The position numbers and the translations under genes were made by a program. The notes under the pieces are model-generated. The model saw only the letters and a program-made list of their open reading frames with translations, was not told the origin of the DNA and made no database searches. A stretch of 64,000 nucleotides of DNA from Dipteris shenzhenensis (Eukaryota > Polypodiophyta > Polypodiopsida > Gleicheniales): NCBI GenBank assembly GCA_047967505.1, contig CM106540.1, one strand, 5' to 3'. Below are positions 10,647 to 20,861 of the stretch, piece by piece (position 1 is the stretch's first letter; every line of letters begins with the position of its first letter).

Positions 10647-11327
10647 TTAACGGTACAACACCCCATCAAGGAGGGTGTAGCGCCTACTATCTCTGCAGAT
10701 CTTCTTTCTCTCATAGCTAATACTTTCTGGGGGAAAGGAGAAAGCAGTCAGAAACCTATAGATACCACCATAGCATGGATCCCCAACTTCTATGGCCACT
10801 ACAAGGGTTACATCAAGGCACTCCTCTAAATCAATCAAAGCATTCTTCAAGTTGGAACAACCCCCTTTTACAAATTTGAAAGAAAAATCATATTCTTGTA
10901 AAACTGCCAACCATTTGGCCAACCGGCCCATGGGGTTTGGTGATTGAAGAACCTGCTTTGCAAGACCAGTGCTACTGAGTATAATGAAGGACTTTCCAGC
11001 CACATAATGCCTAAATTTCTCAATGCAGAACACCAAAGACAAGGCATGCTTGTCAGCCTCTGAATAGCGTCGCTCAGTGTCGAGCAATTGTCGAGAAGCA
11101 AATCAAACGGGATACATGAACTGATCCTCCCCTTGCTACAGAAGAATACCTGCCAGAGTGTGCTCACCAAACCCAAGATTGATATAGAAAGTCTTTGACC
11201 AATCTGGATTGCATATAATGGGTTCTGAAGCCAGAGCATTCTTGATTTGTGCGAACCCATGATCACAATCCTCATCCCAAGAGAAATCAACCCCATCTTT
11301 TAATAGCATAGTCATGGGTCGTGTCAA
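10647..11327 (-). pseudogene. gypsy RNase H domain (reverse transcriptase associated)
   Basis: Two frames cover the domain. The first has FSWDEDCDHGFAQIKNAL and the start of the RNase H fold. The second begins around LDTERRYSEADKHALSLVF, followed by HYVAGKSFIILSS and GRLAKWLAVLQEYDFSF, the usual end of the gypsy RNase H. A frameshift lies near 11100-11140. It degrades the RNA strand of the replication intermediate in intact elements. A linker to integrase follows. Confidence 0.85.
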
Positions 11328-11365
11328 AGCAGCATATTGATCAATGAAGCAGCGATAGTATCCTA

Positions 11366-12191
11366 CTAGATTGACAAATAAGCGTACCTGACGTTTGGTT
11401 TTGGTGGGGAGAGCTTGAGGATAGCTTCTACCTTCTCGGGGTCAGGCTTGACGCCCTCAAATGAGACAATATGTCCCAGTAACCTCCCTTGGGTAGCTCC
11501 AATGGTGCATTTCTCAGGGTTGAGACTGCCATTCGCATCATTGACCCTTTGAAAGGCCAACCTAACCTTCATGACATGCTCCTTACGTGATGAGAATATA
11601 CAAAAATCATCTAAAAACACCTCCAAGAAATCCCCCAAATAAGGAGCAAACACCATCTGCATAAATCTCTGAAAGGTAGCAGGAGCATTGGTGATGCCAA
11701 ATGGCATTACTTTGAATGCAAATGTCCCCCAAGGTGTGGCAAATGTGGTTTTAAGCACATCCTCCTCAGCAATCCTGATTTGATAAAACCCGGAGTAACC
11801 ATCATAGAAAGTATACATCTCATGACCACTTACCTTCTCAAGAATGAGGTCTTGAAAGGGAAGAGGATGATGGTCCCTCTTGGTGGCTGCATTGAGTTTC
11901 TTATAGTCGATGCAGACCCGCCACTTGTTGTTTTTCTTTGGGGTGACTACCACTGGTGAAACCCATTCCGTATTGTGAACCGGAACAATAAACCCAGCTT
12001 CTACAAGTTTCTGCAACTCTGAGCACAAAGCATCGGTCTGTAGGGGCCCTAATCTCCGATAGCTCTATCTTGTGTTCTATGGCAGTCACATGGCGAAGGT
12101 GGTGGTAGCTAGTTGTGAAAAGGTCAGGGAAATCTTTGAACATTACTAGGAACTCATCTTTCTCACTTGGAGTGAGGTCTGGGGAAAGCAT
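11366..12191 (-). pseudogene. gypsy reverse transcriptase
   Basis: The main frame (12028-11366) shows the expected order of motifs: WRVCIDYKKLNAAT, YDGYSGFYQI, MPFGITNAPATFQRFM and the catalytic box as FLDD. A preceding frame (12191-11901) carries the N-terminal linker (SPDLTPSEKDEFLVMFKDF and IEHKIEL) and is shifted relative to it. The Asp pair is intact, but the frame changes and the stop before RNase H mean no full polyprotein can be made. Confidence 0.9.
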
Positions 12192-12256
12192 AGATTCAAG
12201 TTGTTAAGGACTAGCTGTTACCTTTTCTGTAGGTGGTGGGGTCGGAGACACCCCCA

Positions 12257-12786
12257 TCATGTAAACTTTCTCCTCTGAGAAGTCCTCACCCCCGTCTGAT
12301 TCTTCCATTGATTCAAACACCGAGGATGAGGGAGTATCACTGTCTTGCTCCTCTTCTTCTTCTGGTTCCATGGACCTGGTTGCACCGGGATCTTCTCCTT
12401 AGAAGCACCAAAAGACATGTGTCCTGTCTTCCAATAGCTGACTGCATCACTCTTTCTCAACCATGGTCTCCCGAGTATGGCTGGGTAACTCCTACCTGTA
12501 TCTTCAATGTCCACTACATAGAAATTGACGGTGGTGGTCAACCCATTGACAGTGATGGGCAAATCCTCAATGACTCCCAGGGTGGCGAGTCATCGACCAT
12601 CTGCTACCTTGATTCGAGTGGAGGAATGCCTTGTACATTTCAAATTCAATTTCTTCATGATTCGGGGCACCATGATATTACATGTAGCTCCCCATCAGCA
12701 CACACATTTTTGACACGGCAATTATCTATGATGACATCTACTGTATGTGGGTGCTGATCAATTTCTTGAGAGATAGAAGATACCTC
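12257..12786 (-). pseudogene. gypsy aspartic protease
   Basis: The C-terminal half is open at 12562-12257, with AILGRPWL and the beta-strand block VNGLTTTVNFYVVDIED. Upstream the flap region IMVPRIMKKLNL is readable in the same direction. The active-site triad is damaged: the sequence gives Ala-Asp-Gly and then loses frame by one base before Ala-Thr-Cys-Asn. A TGA follows KVADGR. The protease processes Gag-Pol in intact elements. Confidence 0.7.
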
Positions 12787-13587
12787 TCATTCCTTTCCCT
12801 TTTTCTTGCTCCTCCTTGTTGAGAGCCCTTGCTGCAGCTCACGTCTCACCTTAGGGCTTAATGCTATTAGTTGAGGGAGCGTGATGCTCAAAGAACGATG
12901 AGCAAGGTCCTGAACGACCAAATAGTCTTCTTGCCCCGAGCCGATGGAAAAATCCGAGGGTGACCACTTACTCTTGTGAGATCTTTTAGTCTTCTCTATC
13001 GGTGGGTCTGCCATCTCAGCATCTGAGGGCTCTGAGAAGGACACCTTCTTCCTGGGGTGGCCTGGTCCATGGTTTAGAGAGGGGTCTGAGGTGGTACAAC
13101 TTCTTTTCCCGAGGTCAAGGATCTCTACATCAGAATCCTCAGTACCAGATTCACTTAGAAGATTCACCCTTGGAATATTGGGACATTCCATGCGATAATG
13201 ACCTTTTTGGTGGCACTTGTAGCATACAACATTAGCTCGGTCTCTTGGAGGGCGGTTGGCTTGATTTTTGATGCCCACCATCTCAAGGCGAAGATCATTC
13301 AGGGCCTTGGCTAGGTCATTGACTCCGGGTTCTTTTGCAGGAGGGGCCTCTTTAGCTGGAGGGGCCAAGGGAGTAGAAAGGAGGGGGGCTAATGGGCGAG
13401 GCTGGGGAAATCTTCGAGGCAGAGGTTGAGAATATACACCTTGTTGAGGGTAAGCATCTAAGGGAGGACCATACATTTGAGGTGGAGGCGGTGGATACAT
13501 CCGTGATGAGGGGTGGGGGTATGCCCTTGAGTTAGACCCCCCAAGTTGTTGTTGCAGGAATTGAGGGGGTTGCGGAGAGACAATCAT
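12787..13587 (-). pseudogene. gypsy Gag, proline-rich and zinc-knuckle part
   Basis: A 266-codon open frame. The first ~100 residues are Pro/Gln/Tyr-rich, a short helix-forming stretch follows (NDLAKALNDLRLEMVGI), then a CCHC knuckle CYKCHQKGHYRMEC, then an acidic/Ser and basic tail ending KKKGKE. This is the nucleocapsid end of gypsy Gag. The upstream capsid part is separated by stops, so this is the largest surviving piece and not an independent gene. Confidence 0.8.
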
Positions 13588-14114
13588 CTTCTTTGAAGCG
13601 GGTCAGACTGAACTTTATCAAACTTTTGAGAAATCTCATGTGCTAGCACCATAGTTTCTTGATTCTCCCATTTAAGCTTGAGGCGGAATTCGTCACTTGC
13701 TCCTGCTACAAGGTAGCCCAGCACATGCTGAGTCATTCCAGCTCAAAATCTGGCATTGTCCTCCTGCGTGGCAATTAAACGGTCTAGGAGCACGGCCGCT
13801 CGATCCACATATTGACGTGCCATCTCACCTTCTGACTGCTTCAAGTTTGCCACTTGCAGGTACACATTCTCCGACTCCTCTTCTTTGCCGAAATACTCAA
13901 TCATCACTGCTGTCAACCTTGGCTAGCTTTGGCAAACATCTTCGGCCTGCTTCTCATACCACACTTGAGCCAAACTCTCTAGAAATGTAGGAAGAACCAA
14001 CAACCATCTGTCTTCAGTAAGAAAGTTGAGAGAAACACAACGGCGCTTGAAGGCCACAAGATACTCATTTGGATTTTCTTCCATCAGGCCACAAAACACG
14101 GGAATGTCAGCCAT
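13588..14114 (-). pseudogene. gypsy Gag, N-terminal/capsid part
   Basis: The frame starts MADIPVFCGLMEENPNEYL at 14114 and carries the retrotrans_gag pattern (FKRRCVSLNFLTEDRWLLVLP, then LAQVWYEKQ). A stop near 13923 is followed in the same direction by further gag-like sequence (EYFGKEEESENVYLQV, EGEMARQYVDRA, VLAHEISQKFDKVQ). At least three stops interrupt it. It is co-linear with the knuckle part that follows. Confidence 0.75.
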
Positions 14115-14483
14115 GCTTGGAAGATGGAAAAGAGAGAGACAAGACGAGGCTTATCTATGGACAAACAATAGAAAGAGGAAGCTTGAACTGAAAATTGGGT
14201 GAAGATACATCCACAAAGCACACATAGGCAGGGTAGGGTGTGATTGGTGTATTGTGAAATACTACACGGGAAGAATCTTCAGCATAGAATAGCACATAGA
14301 CAATCTTAAAAGGACCAACCCTCATGATATCATAGCCATCTTTACAAGCGAGGGTTAGAGATGCGACACTGCATGAGGTTTTTCATCAAGGAAAACAAGA
14401 ATGCCATGACAAATGTCAACAATTGGAGAGCTTGCACATCACCTTCAGCTTCTTCCAGTCCTTGTAGTCGCCATGCTATTTTT
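14115..14483 (-). other. Spacer between the RNase H-knuckle frame and gag, partly open
   Basis: On the minus strand from about 14345 a frame of roughly 60 codons is open (motifs GYDIMRVGPFKIVYVLFY and PAYVCFVDVSS) up to just before the gag start. I do not recognise it. It may be an N-terminal extension of gag or the C-terminal end of the frame before it. Confidence 0.35.
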
Positions 14484-15084
14484 TCAAGGGGTGTGCGGTC
14501 TGGCATCCTTCTTTTGAGCAATGTCCTTGAGGACCTTTCTGATGATCTTCCGAAGTCGGTAAACTCGTATCAAATATGCCCAACACTTAGTTTCATGATG
14601 ACCACAACCTTTGCATTTCTTACAAATGATCACCCTCCTTCGTGGCTTGCGGCTTTGTTGGAGTAGTGCTTCCACTCGCGTCATGCGTGATTGAAGTACA
14701 AGCTTCACGTGCCAAGAAATCATCAACTAGATTTTGAGCTCGAGGGATATGCTGAATTTTTACCTCTTCAAATTGGTTGCAAAGTTCCAATGCTTGTTGA
14801 TGTCGTGGAACCAAGCCTTTGCTCCGCACCTTCCACCTTCCACTAACTTATTCACACACTAGTTGAGAATCTCCTTGCACTTCAAGTTGCTTGACGTAAT
14901 GTTCTTGTGCCTTTTGTAGTCCAAAAATGAGCGACGAGTAGTCAACTTGATTGCAAGTACTTGCATGTGCAGACTTGCTATAAAAATACTCCTCACCACC
15001 CGGTGAAGTCAGCTTCACACCCACGCCAGCAACCTTGGTCGAAGGTTTGTAAGCTCCATCAAATTGAAGGATCCAAGATGTCAT
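14484..15084 (-). pseudogene. RNase H-like domain plus CCHC zinc knuckle upstream of gag
   Basis: An ATG at 15084 starts MTSWILQFDGAYKP, the first strand of a type I/archaeal-like RNase H with its catalytic Asp (FDGA). Next come the acidic helix region (TCNQVDYSSLIFGLQKAQEH) and the second Asp in VQGDSQLV. One stop at 14848 interrupts it; the frame then gives QQALELCNQFEEVKIQHIPR and AQNLVDDFLA, the usual C-terminal end. In another frame at 14726-14484 a CCHC knuckle (CKKCKGCGHHETKC) follows. Tat-type gypsy elements carry a second RNase H after RT, but here the domain lies before gag. It might be a relocated Tat module or a captured gene fragment. Confidence 0.65.
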
Positions 15085-15306
15085 CACACCAAGACTAAAA
15101 TCCGGACATCCCAAGTTTCTTGGTAGTCCAAGATAGATAGAAGGAGAGGGTGGGGAGAATTCAATACTTGAGCCAAATGTTTAGCACCAAATAAACTGGC
15201 AATCCTTTATTGATAGTTTATTTTTAGACAAAAAGAATTACAACTTGAAGCTCAAAATGAGGCACAAAAGGTTGATTAGGTACGAATGGATTCCTTGGTC
15301 AAAACA

Positions 15307-15717
15307 TTACCAACCATAGCCGAGGCCTAGAAACCTTTGTAGTGAGATTGAGAATAAACCATTCAAGATGAGCTTATTCACATGAATTAACAAGAAGATG
15401 TGCCAAATCTCCCCCCAAGCTTGGGGAGCATCCCACCCTTCGATGAAGGACACCCTTTTAATTACCTCCGAAGCAGCAAGTAGCTCGATCACTGCACAAT
15501 GAGTAGAATTAAAATCAAAGTTCTCCTAGCGTATCAATAGTTCTTCACCTTGAACCAACCACGGTGTATCATCCCACCCGTCGTCTCCTTGAACAATGCA
15601 CTGGACAATCAGCCATTGAAGGTCGACATGAAGATCAAGAAAGAGATCTTGCCAATTGGTAGCCGTAATGAGTGGAGGACCAGGCACCAAATCCTTAAAC
15701 TCATCGAGAAGTGACAT
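15307..15717 (-). other. Unrecognised reading frame, one internal stop
   Basis: One frame runs from MSLLDEFKDLVPGPPL through LHVDLQWLIVQCIVQ and, after a single stop near 15526, HCAVIELLAASEVIKRV to FLGLGYGW: about 135 codons in total, same strand as the gypsy genes. I do not recognise the product. It lies in the expected gypsy leader and may be a captured fragment or a leader protein. Confidence 0.3.
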
Positions 15718-15925
15718 AAATATCCACCCTCCTCATGTGGCATGCGTTCGTGAAGTGGACTTGGAAAAGTTTCGAATCGATGATCTAGCAGGAGATGTGA
15801 AGAGCACATGAAATGAAGTACTTTTGCTTTTTACAGCAAGAGCAAACTCCCCACGGTTAGAGAGTTACAGTTCCCGAGATTTCAATATATAAACAAAAAT
15901 CATTACATTTTCATCACTTCCAACT

Positions 15926-15997
15926 TGGCCCAATGATGAGTCTCCCTTTTGTGAAGGGGGAGGACTTGGGTTCAAATCCTACTCTTTAATAAAAAGA
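15926..15997 (+). other. tRNA-like sequence, possible SINE head
   Basis: A box A-like TGGCCCAATGATGAG (15926-15940) and a box B-like GGTTCAAATCC (15969-15979) are spaced as in a tRNA gene. A CTCCCT/AGGGGG stem with a 7-nt loop lies between them. A good acceptor stem and CCA end are not visible, and GA-rich sequence follows. It is most likely a tRNA-derived SINE fragment or tRNA relic, not a working tRNA gene. Confidence 0.35.
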
Positions 15998-16800
15998 GAG
16001 GAGAGGAGAGGAGAAGGAGAAGAGAAGAAGAAGAGAAGAGAGAGAGGGGGGGCACGGGATCTGCTGTTACAGTTTTGCAGAAACTCAGAAAAACTGTCCG
16101 CGACCAGAAGACACAGGAGCCCAGAAAACCATCGCGCAGGCGAACACAATAGATGCATAAAGCGAGAAAACTATCCGCGACTAGAAGATGCAGGAGCCTA
16201 GAAAACTATCGTGCGGGTGAACACAGTAGACGTGCGAATCGAATGCGCACGCAGGAACTCAGAAAGAGCACAGATGTTACAGTTCTGCAGATGCGACTGG
16301 TACGAGCAGAAGATTTGCCAGCCAGAATACACGTATGAACCATGAGCAAAAAACAGGCAGACTGAAAGTGCAGAAGCAAGGAGGTTTTACAGCCGTAGGG
16401 ACAGGGAAGGTACACAGTTTGGAGGTGCAAAAGTAGACAACTGTGCACGGAAGAGGCTGCAGAGCCGCACCCAGTCGTAGGAGTAATAGGTTTTACACCA
16501 CTAGCCATGGAGATTTCAATCCCAGCAGCCACACCATTTCTATTAGCCAGAAAAGAAATCAGGACCAGAGGCTAGAGGCTAAGCATGGCGATGCTCGAGG
16601 GCCATAGAGGAAAGGAGAACGTGAGGGCAAAACGTTATCATGGGAGGGGAAAAGGAATTAGAAGGGGAGGGAATGAAGAAGGAGACTATGACACAAGGGG
16701 AAAGGGAGAGGGGGAAGAGAAGCCTGTACATGATGGGAGGAGGAATGTAAAGATGGAGACATCAAGGGAAGAGGACCATGCTTTATTTTGAAAGGAAGGG
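15998..16800. repeat. GA-rich tract and two-copy ~75-bp tandem repeat
   Basis: A (GAGAGG)n-like purine run fills 15998-16050. Two copies of a ~75-bp unit start near 16095 and 16170, each with TCCGCGAC.AGAAGA and ACACA.TAGA. Another purine-rich stretch covers 16600-16760. The region probably forms the U5/leader of the gypsy element on the minus strand, but its boundaries could not be fixed. Confidence 0.5.
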
Positions 16801-17516
16801 AAGGGAGAAATCAAAGTACTAGCTAGGTGGCTTTACAAGAATGAGCGTGTCCCATCAAGGAATAGCCCCCTCCTTTTATAGCCAAGAGAGGGGGTCTCTC
16901 CCAATAAATGCATCCTCCCACATGCATGGTTGTGTGGAAAAGTCTCCCATGTGGGCTAGGCAGTTACGCACTCTCAATTGTGTGCGACAACCCTTTGCCT
17001 CATTTTTCCACATAAATCAAGCCCCATATCTCAACTCTATGATACTCCCTTGGTCTCTTTCCAATTTTATAATACGTTCAAACCTCTGGGAGGACAAGTG
17101 GAGGGTTGGCACAAGGAATCTTGCCACCTCATCCTACTTTCCCCATTATTTAACTTGCTCTCTTGGACCTTCTATACCTCCCCCACATGGGCCTATTCTA
17201 TATGGAGGGAATAAACCAATATAATATCCATATCCACCTATTTTATATTACTTCTCCCATAGACTTTGGGCCATATCTCACTAAATACAGCCTAGGTGGA
17301 GGGGTGGCACATGGAGGAGCCATGCCACCTTACATTTTATAATATTACTACCATGGATTATGTACAACACACCTTATGGGTCCTCTTACATGGAAGGGTG
17401 GCACATGGTCATGCCTTGCCACCTCAATGCACACCATATTTTATTATACTATTGCCACACATACAAACACACACACATATTAATGCCTTTTTCCTTAGAC
17501 AAATTTATCCATAACA
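16801..17516 (-). repeat. Probable 5' LTR (U3 region) of the nested gypsy element
   Basis: On the minus strand it begins TGTTATGGATAAATTTG exactly where the copia RT frame is cut, and carries a TATAAAAGG box near 16871-16879. The TATA surroundings (TATAAAAGGAG...TTCCTTG) resemble those of the Tat-like LTR near 31444. Internal phrases around GGGTGGCACA..TGCCACCT recur near 17105, 17300 and 17400. No second copy exists, so the 3' edge and LTR status are inferred. Confidence 0.5.
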
Positions 17517-17690
17517 GTGGACGATCCACAAGGTCCCAAGTGTTGTTCTTCATTATGGAGCCATACTCTGAATGCATAGCCTCCATCCACCTATCATCAC
17601 CATGTGCCTCTTCAAGACACTTGGGTTCTTCAGCACAGATCACTTCTGTCATCAAAGCGTAGTTGACCAAGTGTTCCTGTGCCCTTCTTT
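17517..17690 (-). pseudogene. copia A reverse transcriptase, first residues only
   Basis: The frame shows EEAHGDDRWMEAMHSEYGSI and NNTWDLVDRP, the invariant entry into copia reverse transcriptase (EAM..E...I..N.TW.LV). It then runs into foreign sequence starting TGTTATGG on the minus strand. No downstream RT motif (YVDD etc.) of this family is present in the window. This is the insertion point of the gypsy element. Confidence 0.85.
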
Positions 17691-18965
17691 ACCCCTCTTA
17701 TCTCTTGGAGCGGCGGTGTTCAGATGGTTCCTCCTCAATAGCTAGAGGTTCTCTGCCATCCAAAAGTTGCTTTACCCACTTTGGGAATGGTCGTTGCCGT
17801 TGTGGTTCTACAGGCTCTTCTTCATCTTCTTTATCTTGAATCCTCCCAAGCATCATTGGGGGAGTTTGGTCTGCTGTTGGTGGTTGTACTGGATGGATAT
17901 CCTGGTCCTGGTTGTCTGGGAAGGAAGCATCCTCCTCCAATTGATGCAGCAGTTCTGAGAAGTCCACATCGCGACTTATAATTACCTTCTTGGTAAGAGG
18001 GTTACACTGTAGCCCAAGAAAATACACTTCCGGCTCTTCGGCTCCCATTTGGTCTTGGTTGCATCAGGGACATGCACAAAACAGTCACATCCAAAAACTC
18101 TAAAATGTGCAGCTGAAGGTTTCTTACCAGAAAAGGCCCCGTTCACAGCCTTCGTGTAGCTACGATTCAGAATGTAAACTGTAGTGTTACATGCTTCAGC
18201 CCAGAAAGTCTTTGGCAAATCTTCCCCTTTCATCATACTCTGGCCCATTTCGCAGATGTTGCACTCTGCTACTCCATTTTGTTGTGATGTATGTGGCGGG
18301 GGTTTCTGCCTCTTGATTCCGTGACTTTTGCAGTAACTCTCGAATTCAGTTGATGTGAACTCTCCACCTCTGTCTGATCTCAACTTCTTCACCTTCCTCC
18401 CCGATTCTTTCTTGACCATTACATGCCATTCCTTGAACTTTCTAAAAGCCTCATCTTTAGTCTTCAAGACGTATATCCATATCCTTCTACTATAGTCATC
18501 GATCAGCGTAATGAAGTAGTAGGAACCACCCAAAGCTTCCATCTCCATCTTTCCGTAGAGGTCCGTGTGAACGAGCTTTAGAGGAGCCTTTGCCCTACTG
18601 GCCTCTTTAGGAAAGGGATGCCGATGCTGCTTGCCCATCATGCAAGCTTCACATACATTGGGCAAATCTGCAATTTCTGGTAGGTCTGCAATCATTCCAC
18701 TTTCATGCATTTCCTTTAAAGAACTAAGGTTTAGATGACCAAACCTCTCATGCCACAGCTTAGTGTTTTTCACATCGGCTCGAGCACTGAAAGCTGAGAG
18801 TTTGTAGATGTTGTTGCACCGTGTACCTTTACCAATGACCTTCCCTTGAAGATCCAAAATCTGTGCACCATTCTTATCGAAGTGAACTTTGAGGTCCCGA
18901 TCCGTGATTGCAGAAACGGACAACAAGTTCCTCTTGATATCTGGCACATAAAGAACATCGGACAA
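17691..18965 (-). pseudogene. copia A integrase and linker
   Basis: The main frame (327 codons) carries the GAG-pre-integrase zinc motif (LWHERFGHLNL and CEACMMGKQH), then the core with LVHTDLYG, the second Asp in TLIDDYSRR, LRSDRGGEF and the Glu in NGVAEC, so a D,D,E set is present. Near 18045 the frame shifts by one base; the linker continues as CNPLTKKVIISRDVDF and an acidic Pro/Glu-rich stretch to 17698. A single TAG (18966-18968) separates it from the gag-protease frame. In the second family A copy this codon is CAG. Confidence 0.9.
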
Positions 18966-20054
18966 CTATTTTACAACTCCATCTGACTTGAGAGCAATCG
19001 TACCTTTTCCTTTTGCTAGACATTTTGCATCGTTGCTGACTGCTACCAGGATGTCATTCCCTACTCGCTGTAGAGAGGTATACCAATCCTTCTGACTGGT
19101 CATGTGGCACGTTGCACCATTGTCTATAATCCATGGTTCATCTGCAGGTACATGAACTGCCTCCATGCAAATCTCCTCAATTGCTATGAACAGCTCTACT
19201 GGTACTGCTTGCGCGCTATTGCTGGACTCTTTCTTTACTCCGTTCTTCTCATCTACAATCTTCTTCCGGCACTCATTCTGCTTGTGCCCTGCCTTGTTGC
19301 AATAGAAGCACTTGATCTTCTTCTTTCTCTTTTTATCATCAGAAGAAGATGGGTTACCAGAGTCCTTACACTTACCTTTCTTTGATCCAGCATAGAAAGA
19401 CAAATCTTCTCTAGTCCTCGTCTTTTGACGCATCTCCTCCTCCAGAAGCATCGCGCTGAAATCCTCAAAGTTGAGGGGCGGATTTCTATTCTGCATATTC
19501 AGCGCCGTAACAAGACCGTTGTACTTTGGTGGGAGAATCCGTATGCACCTTCGTGGTAGATTCTCGTTGGTGATGGTGATGCCAATTGCAGTCATCTGAT
19601 CGTGCAGTTTCTTCACCTTGGTGATGAAATTCTCTGCCACTTCAGACTTAGACAATTTCTCGTTCGTGAGTTGAGTCTCCAGATTTTGAATCCGCGTCTG
19701 ATTCGTGGTCTCGTACTGATTTTTCAAGACCATCCATGCCTCCTCTGCTGTGGTGACATGTTGAATTAATGCCATGACAGAATCACTTACACTACTGCAG
19801 ACAATAGAACACAGCGCATCTGCATTTCTTCTTGTCCAAGTGAGAATCTCATCCACATTTGGTACTATCTGTTGTGTTGCATTGGCTGGATTCGGTCTCG
19901 GAACTAGTTTCATGTCCACCCCAGTAGCAATATCCCAAAGCTCGTATGCACTTAGGATGGTCTTCATCTTGAACTTCCAGAGTGGATAGTTAGTGCCGTC
20001 CAACTTTTCGCTTTCGCCGAATGGTGGGATTCACAGTCTTGCGGGCTGGGCCAT
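18966..20054 (-). pseudogene. copia A gag and protease
   Basis: The ATG at 20054 starts MAQPARL, followed by a TGA at codon 8 where the copy at 46.16 kb has CGA. The frame then runs 345 codons: KLDGTNYPLWKFKMK, the UBN2 capsid-like helices, a CCHC knuckle CFYCNKAGHKQNEC, and the protease site as WIIDNGATCHM. Family copies have DSG, so the Asn is a probable inactivating or weakening change. With the TGA and the terminal TAG the polyprotein is closed at two points, but the body is otherwise open. Confidence 0.9.
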
Positions 20055-20112
20055 CTCTTAGAATCTTCTCGCAAACAGAAACACACTACCAAATCTTCTT
20101 GCTAGAGTCCAA

Positions 20113-20124
20113 GCTGTGATACCA
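20113..20124 (-). other. Primer-binding site of copia A
   Basis: On the minus strand the LTR is followed directly by TGGTATCACAGC. It differs from the standard tRNA-iMet site TGGTATCAGAGC by one base (G to C); the sister copy at 46094-46105 has the standard form. Confidence 0.85.
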
Positions 20125-20856
20125 TGTAAGAAAACAATACAACGTTTGTGCTCAACAGATTTAACAGGATCTCGTACGCAAGAGAGAAAAACAGATAGTA
20201 CGGAGAATAAAAATTTTGACTAATGTAAAACTGATACAATAGATGGTGCTGCCTCCTAGCCGTGCGCTCCTATGAAAGAAGCTTCGATGGTGAGCTGAAA
20301 ATAGTAAAAGATGGAGGCTAGTGCTAAGGAATTAGGGTTGCTATAGCCAGTGATGAAATGGGCTTCACGGGCTTGCTCTTATATAGCCACCACAAGTAGT
20401 CGGTTGGAGCCAATTGGGTGACCGACCCAGTCTGCCCAAAATGGTCGACTGGGGGTCGGTCCCAAAATAGGCCACCAACCACACGATAGAATCGGTGTGT
20501 AAAATAGAGCAACTGACATACGGTCACCGTTCAGCCCACAGCCATCCAGGATCATCTGGGACTCCAAAGAGCCCTGCAACCCGAGAGTGTGTTGCCCTGA
20601 GAAATGCTCCGTCTACCCTCAGTGCAGTCAGTCATGGGATGCCTTCCCGTACTTGCATGTAGCCTAGTTGGCAGTGTGCCAACTCTATCTGAAGCCGTCC
20701 AGCCATCAGGCCACACATGGCCCCCATCTGGTCTCCAAACCAGGACCTACCGGATAACCGAGCTACTCAAATGCCTTCTCCTCATATGGGGGGCTCACAA
20801 GTAGAGTTAGCTGGTTCCCACGTAGTTACACGAGAGTGGAGCATTGATATCTAACA
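20125..20856 (-). repeat. 5' LTR, copia family A
   Basis: A 732-bp LTR with the same ends as 9457-10195 (TGTTAGATATC...TTTCTTACA on the minus strand). The target duplication TATAG follows at 20857-20861. A TATATAAG box on the sense strand lies near 20387-20394. It differs from its partner by many substitutions and small indels, so the insertion is old. Confidence 0.9.
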
Positions 20857-20861
20857 TATAG

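Larger units (their letters stand above)
10212..17516 (-). mobile_element. Nested Ty3/gypsy element, 3' truncated
   Basis: On the minus strand the order is probable LTR (to 17516), leader, an RNase H plus zinc-knuckle frame, gag, protease, reverse transcriptase, RNase H and the N-terminal part of integrase. It stops inside the integrase core and joins, after about 35 bp, the polypurine tract of the host copia element. Its integrase C-terminus and 3' LTR are gone together with the host copia's RT-RNase H, which implies one deletion spanning the gypsy 3' end and copia interior (inference). Confidence 0.7.
9457..20856 (-). mobile_element. copia family A element, split by a nested gypsy element
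   Basis: The 3' LTR (9457-10195) and 5' LTR (20125-20856) are the same sequence, and both outer flanks are TATAG (9452-9456, 20857-20861), which shows one insertion event. Reading on the minus strand from the 5' LTR come the primer site, gag, protease and integrase down to 17.7 kb, and the first residues of reverse transcriptase. The frame is then cut at 17516 by a gypsy element. The rest of reverse transcriptase and RNase H are missing; only the polypurine tract and 3' LTR remain beyond the gypsy remnant. Confidence 0.85.
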
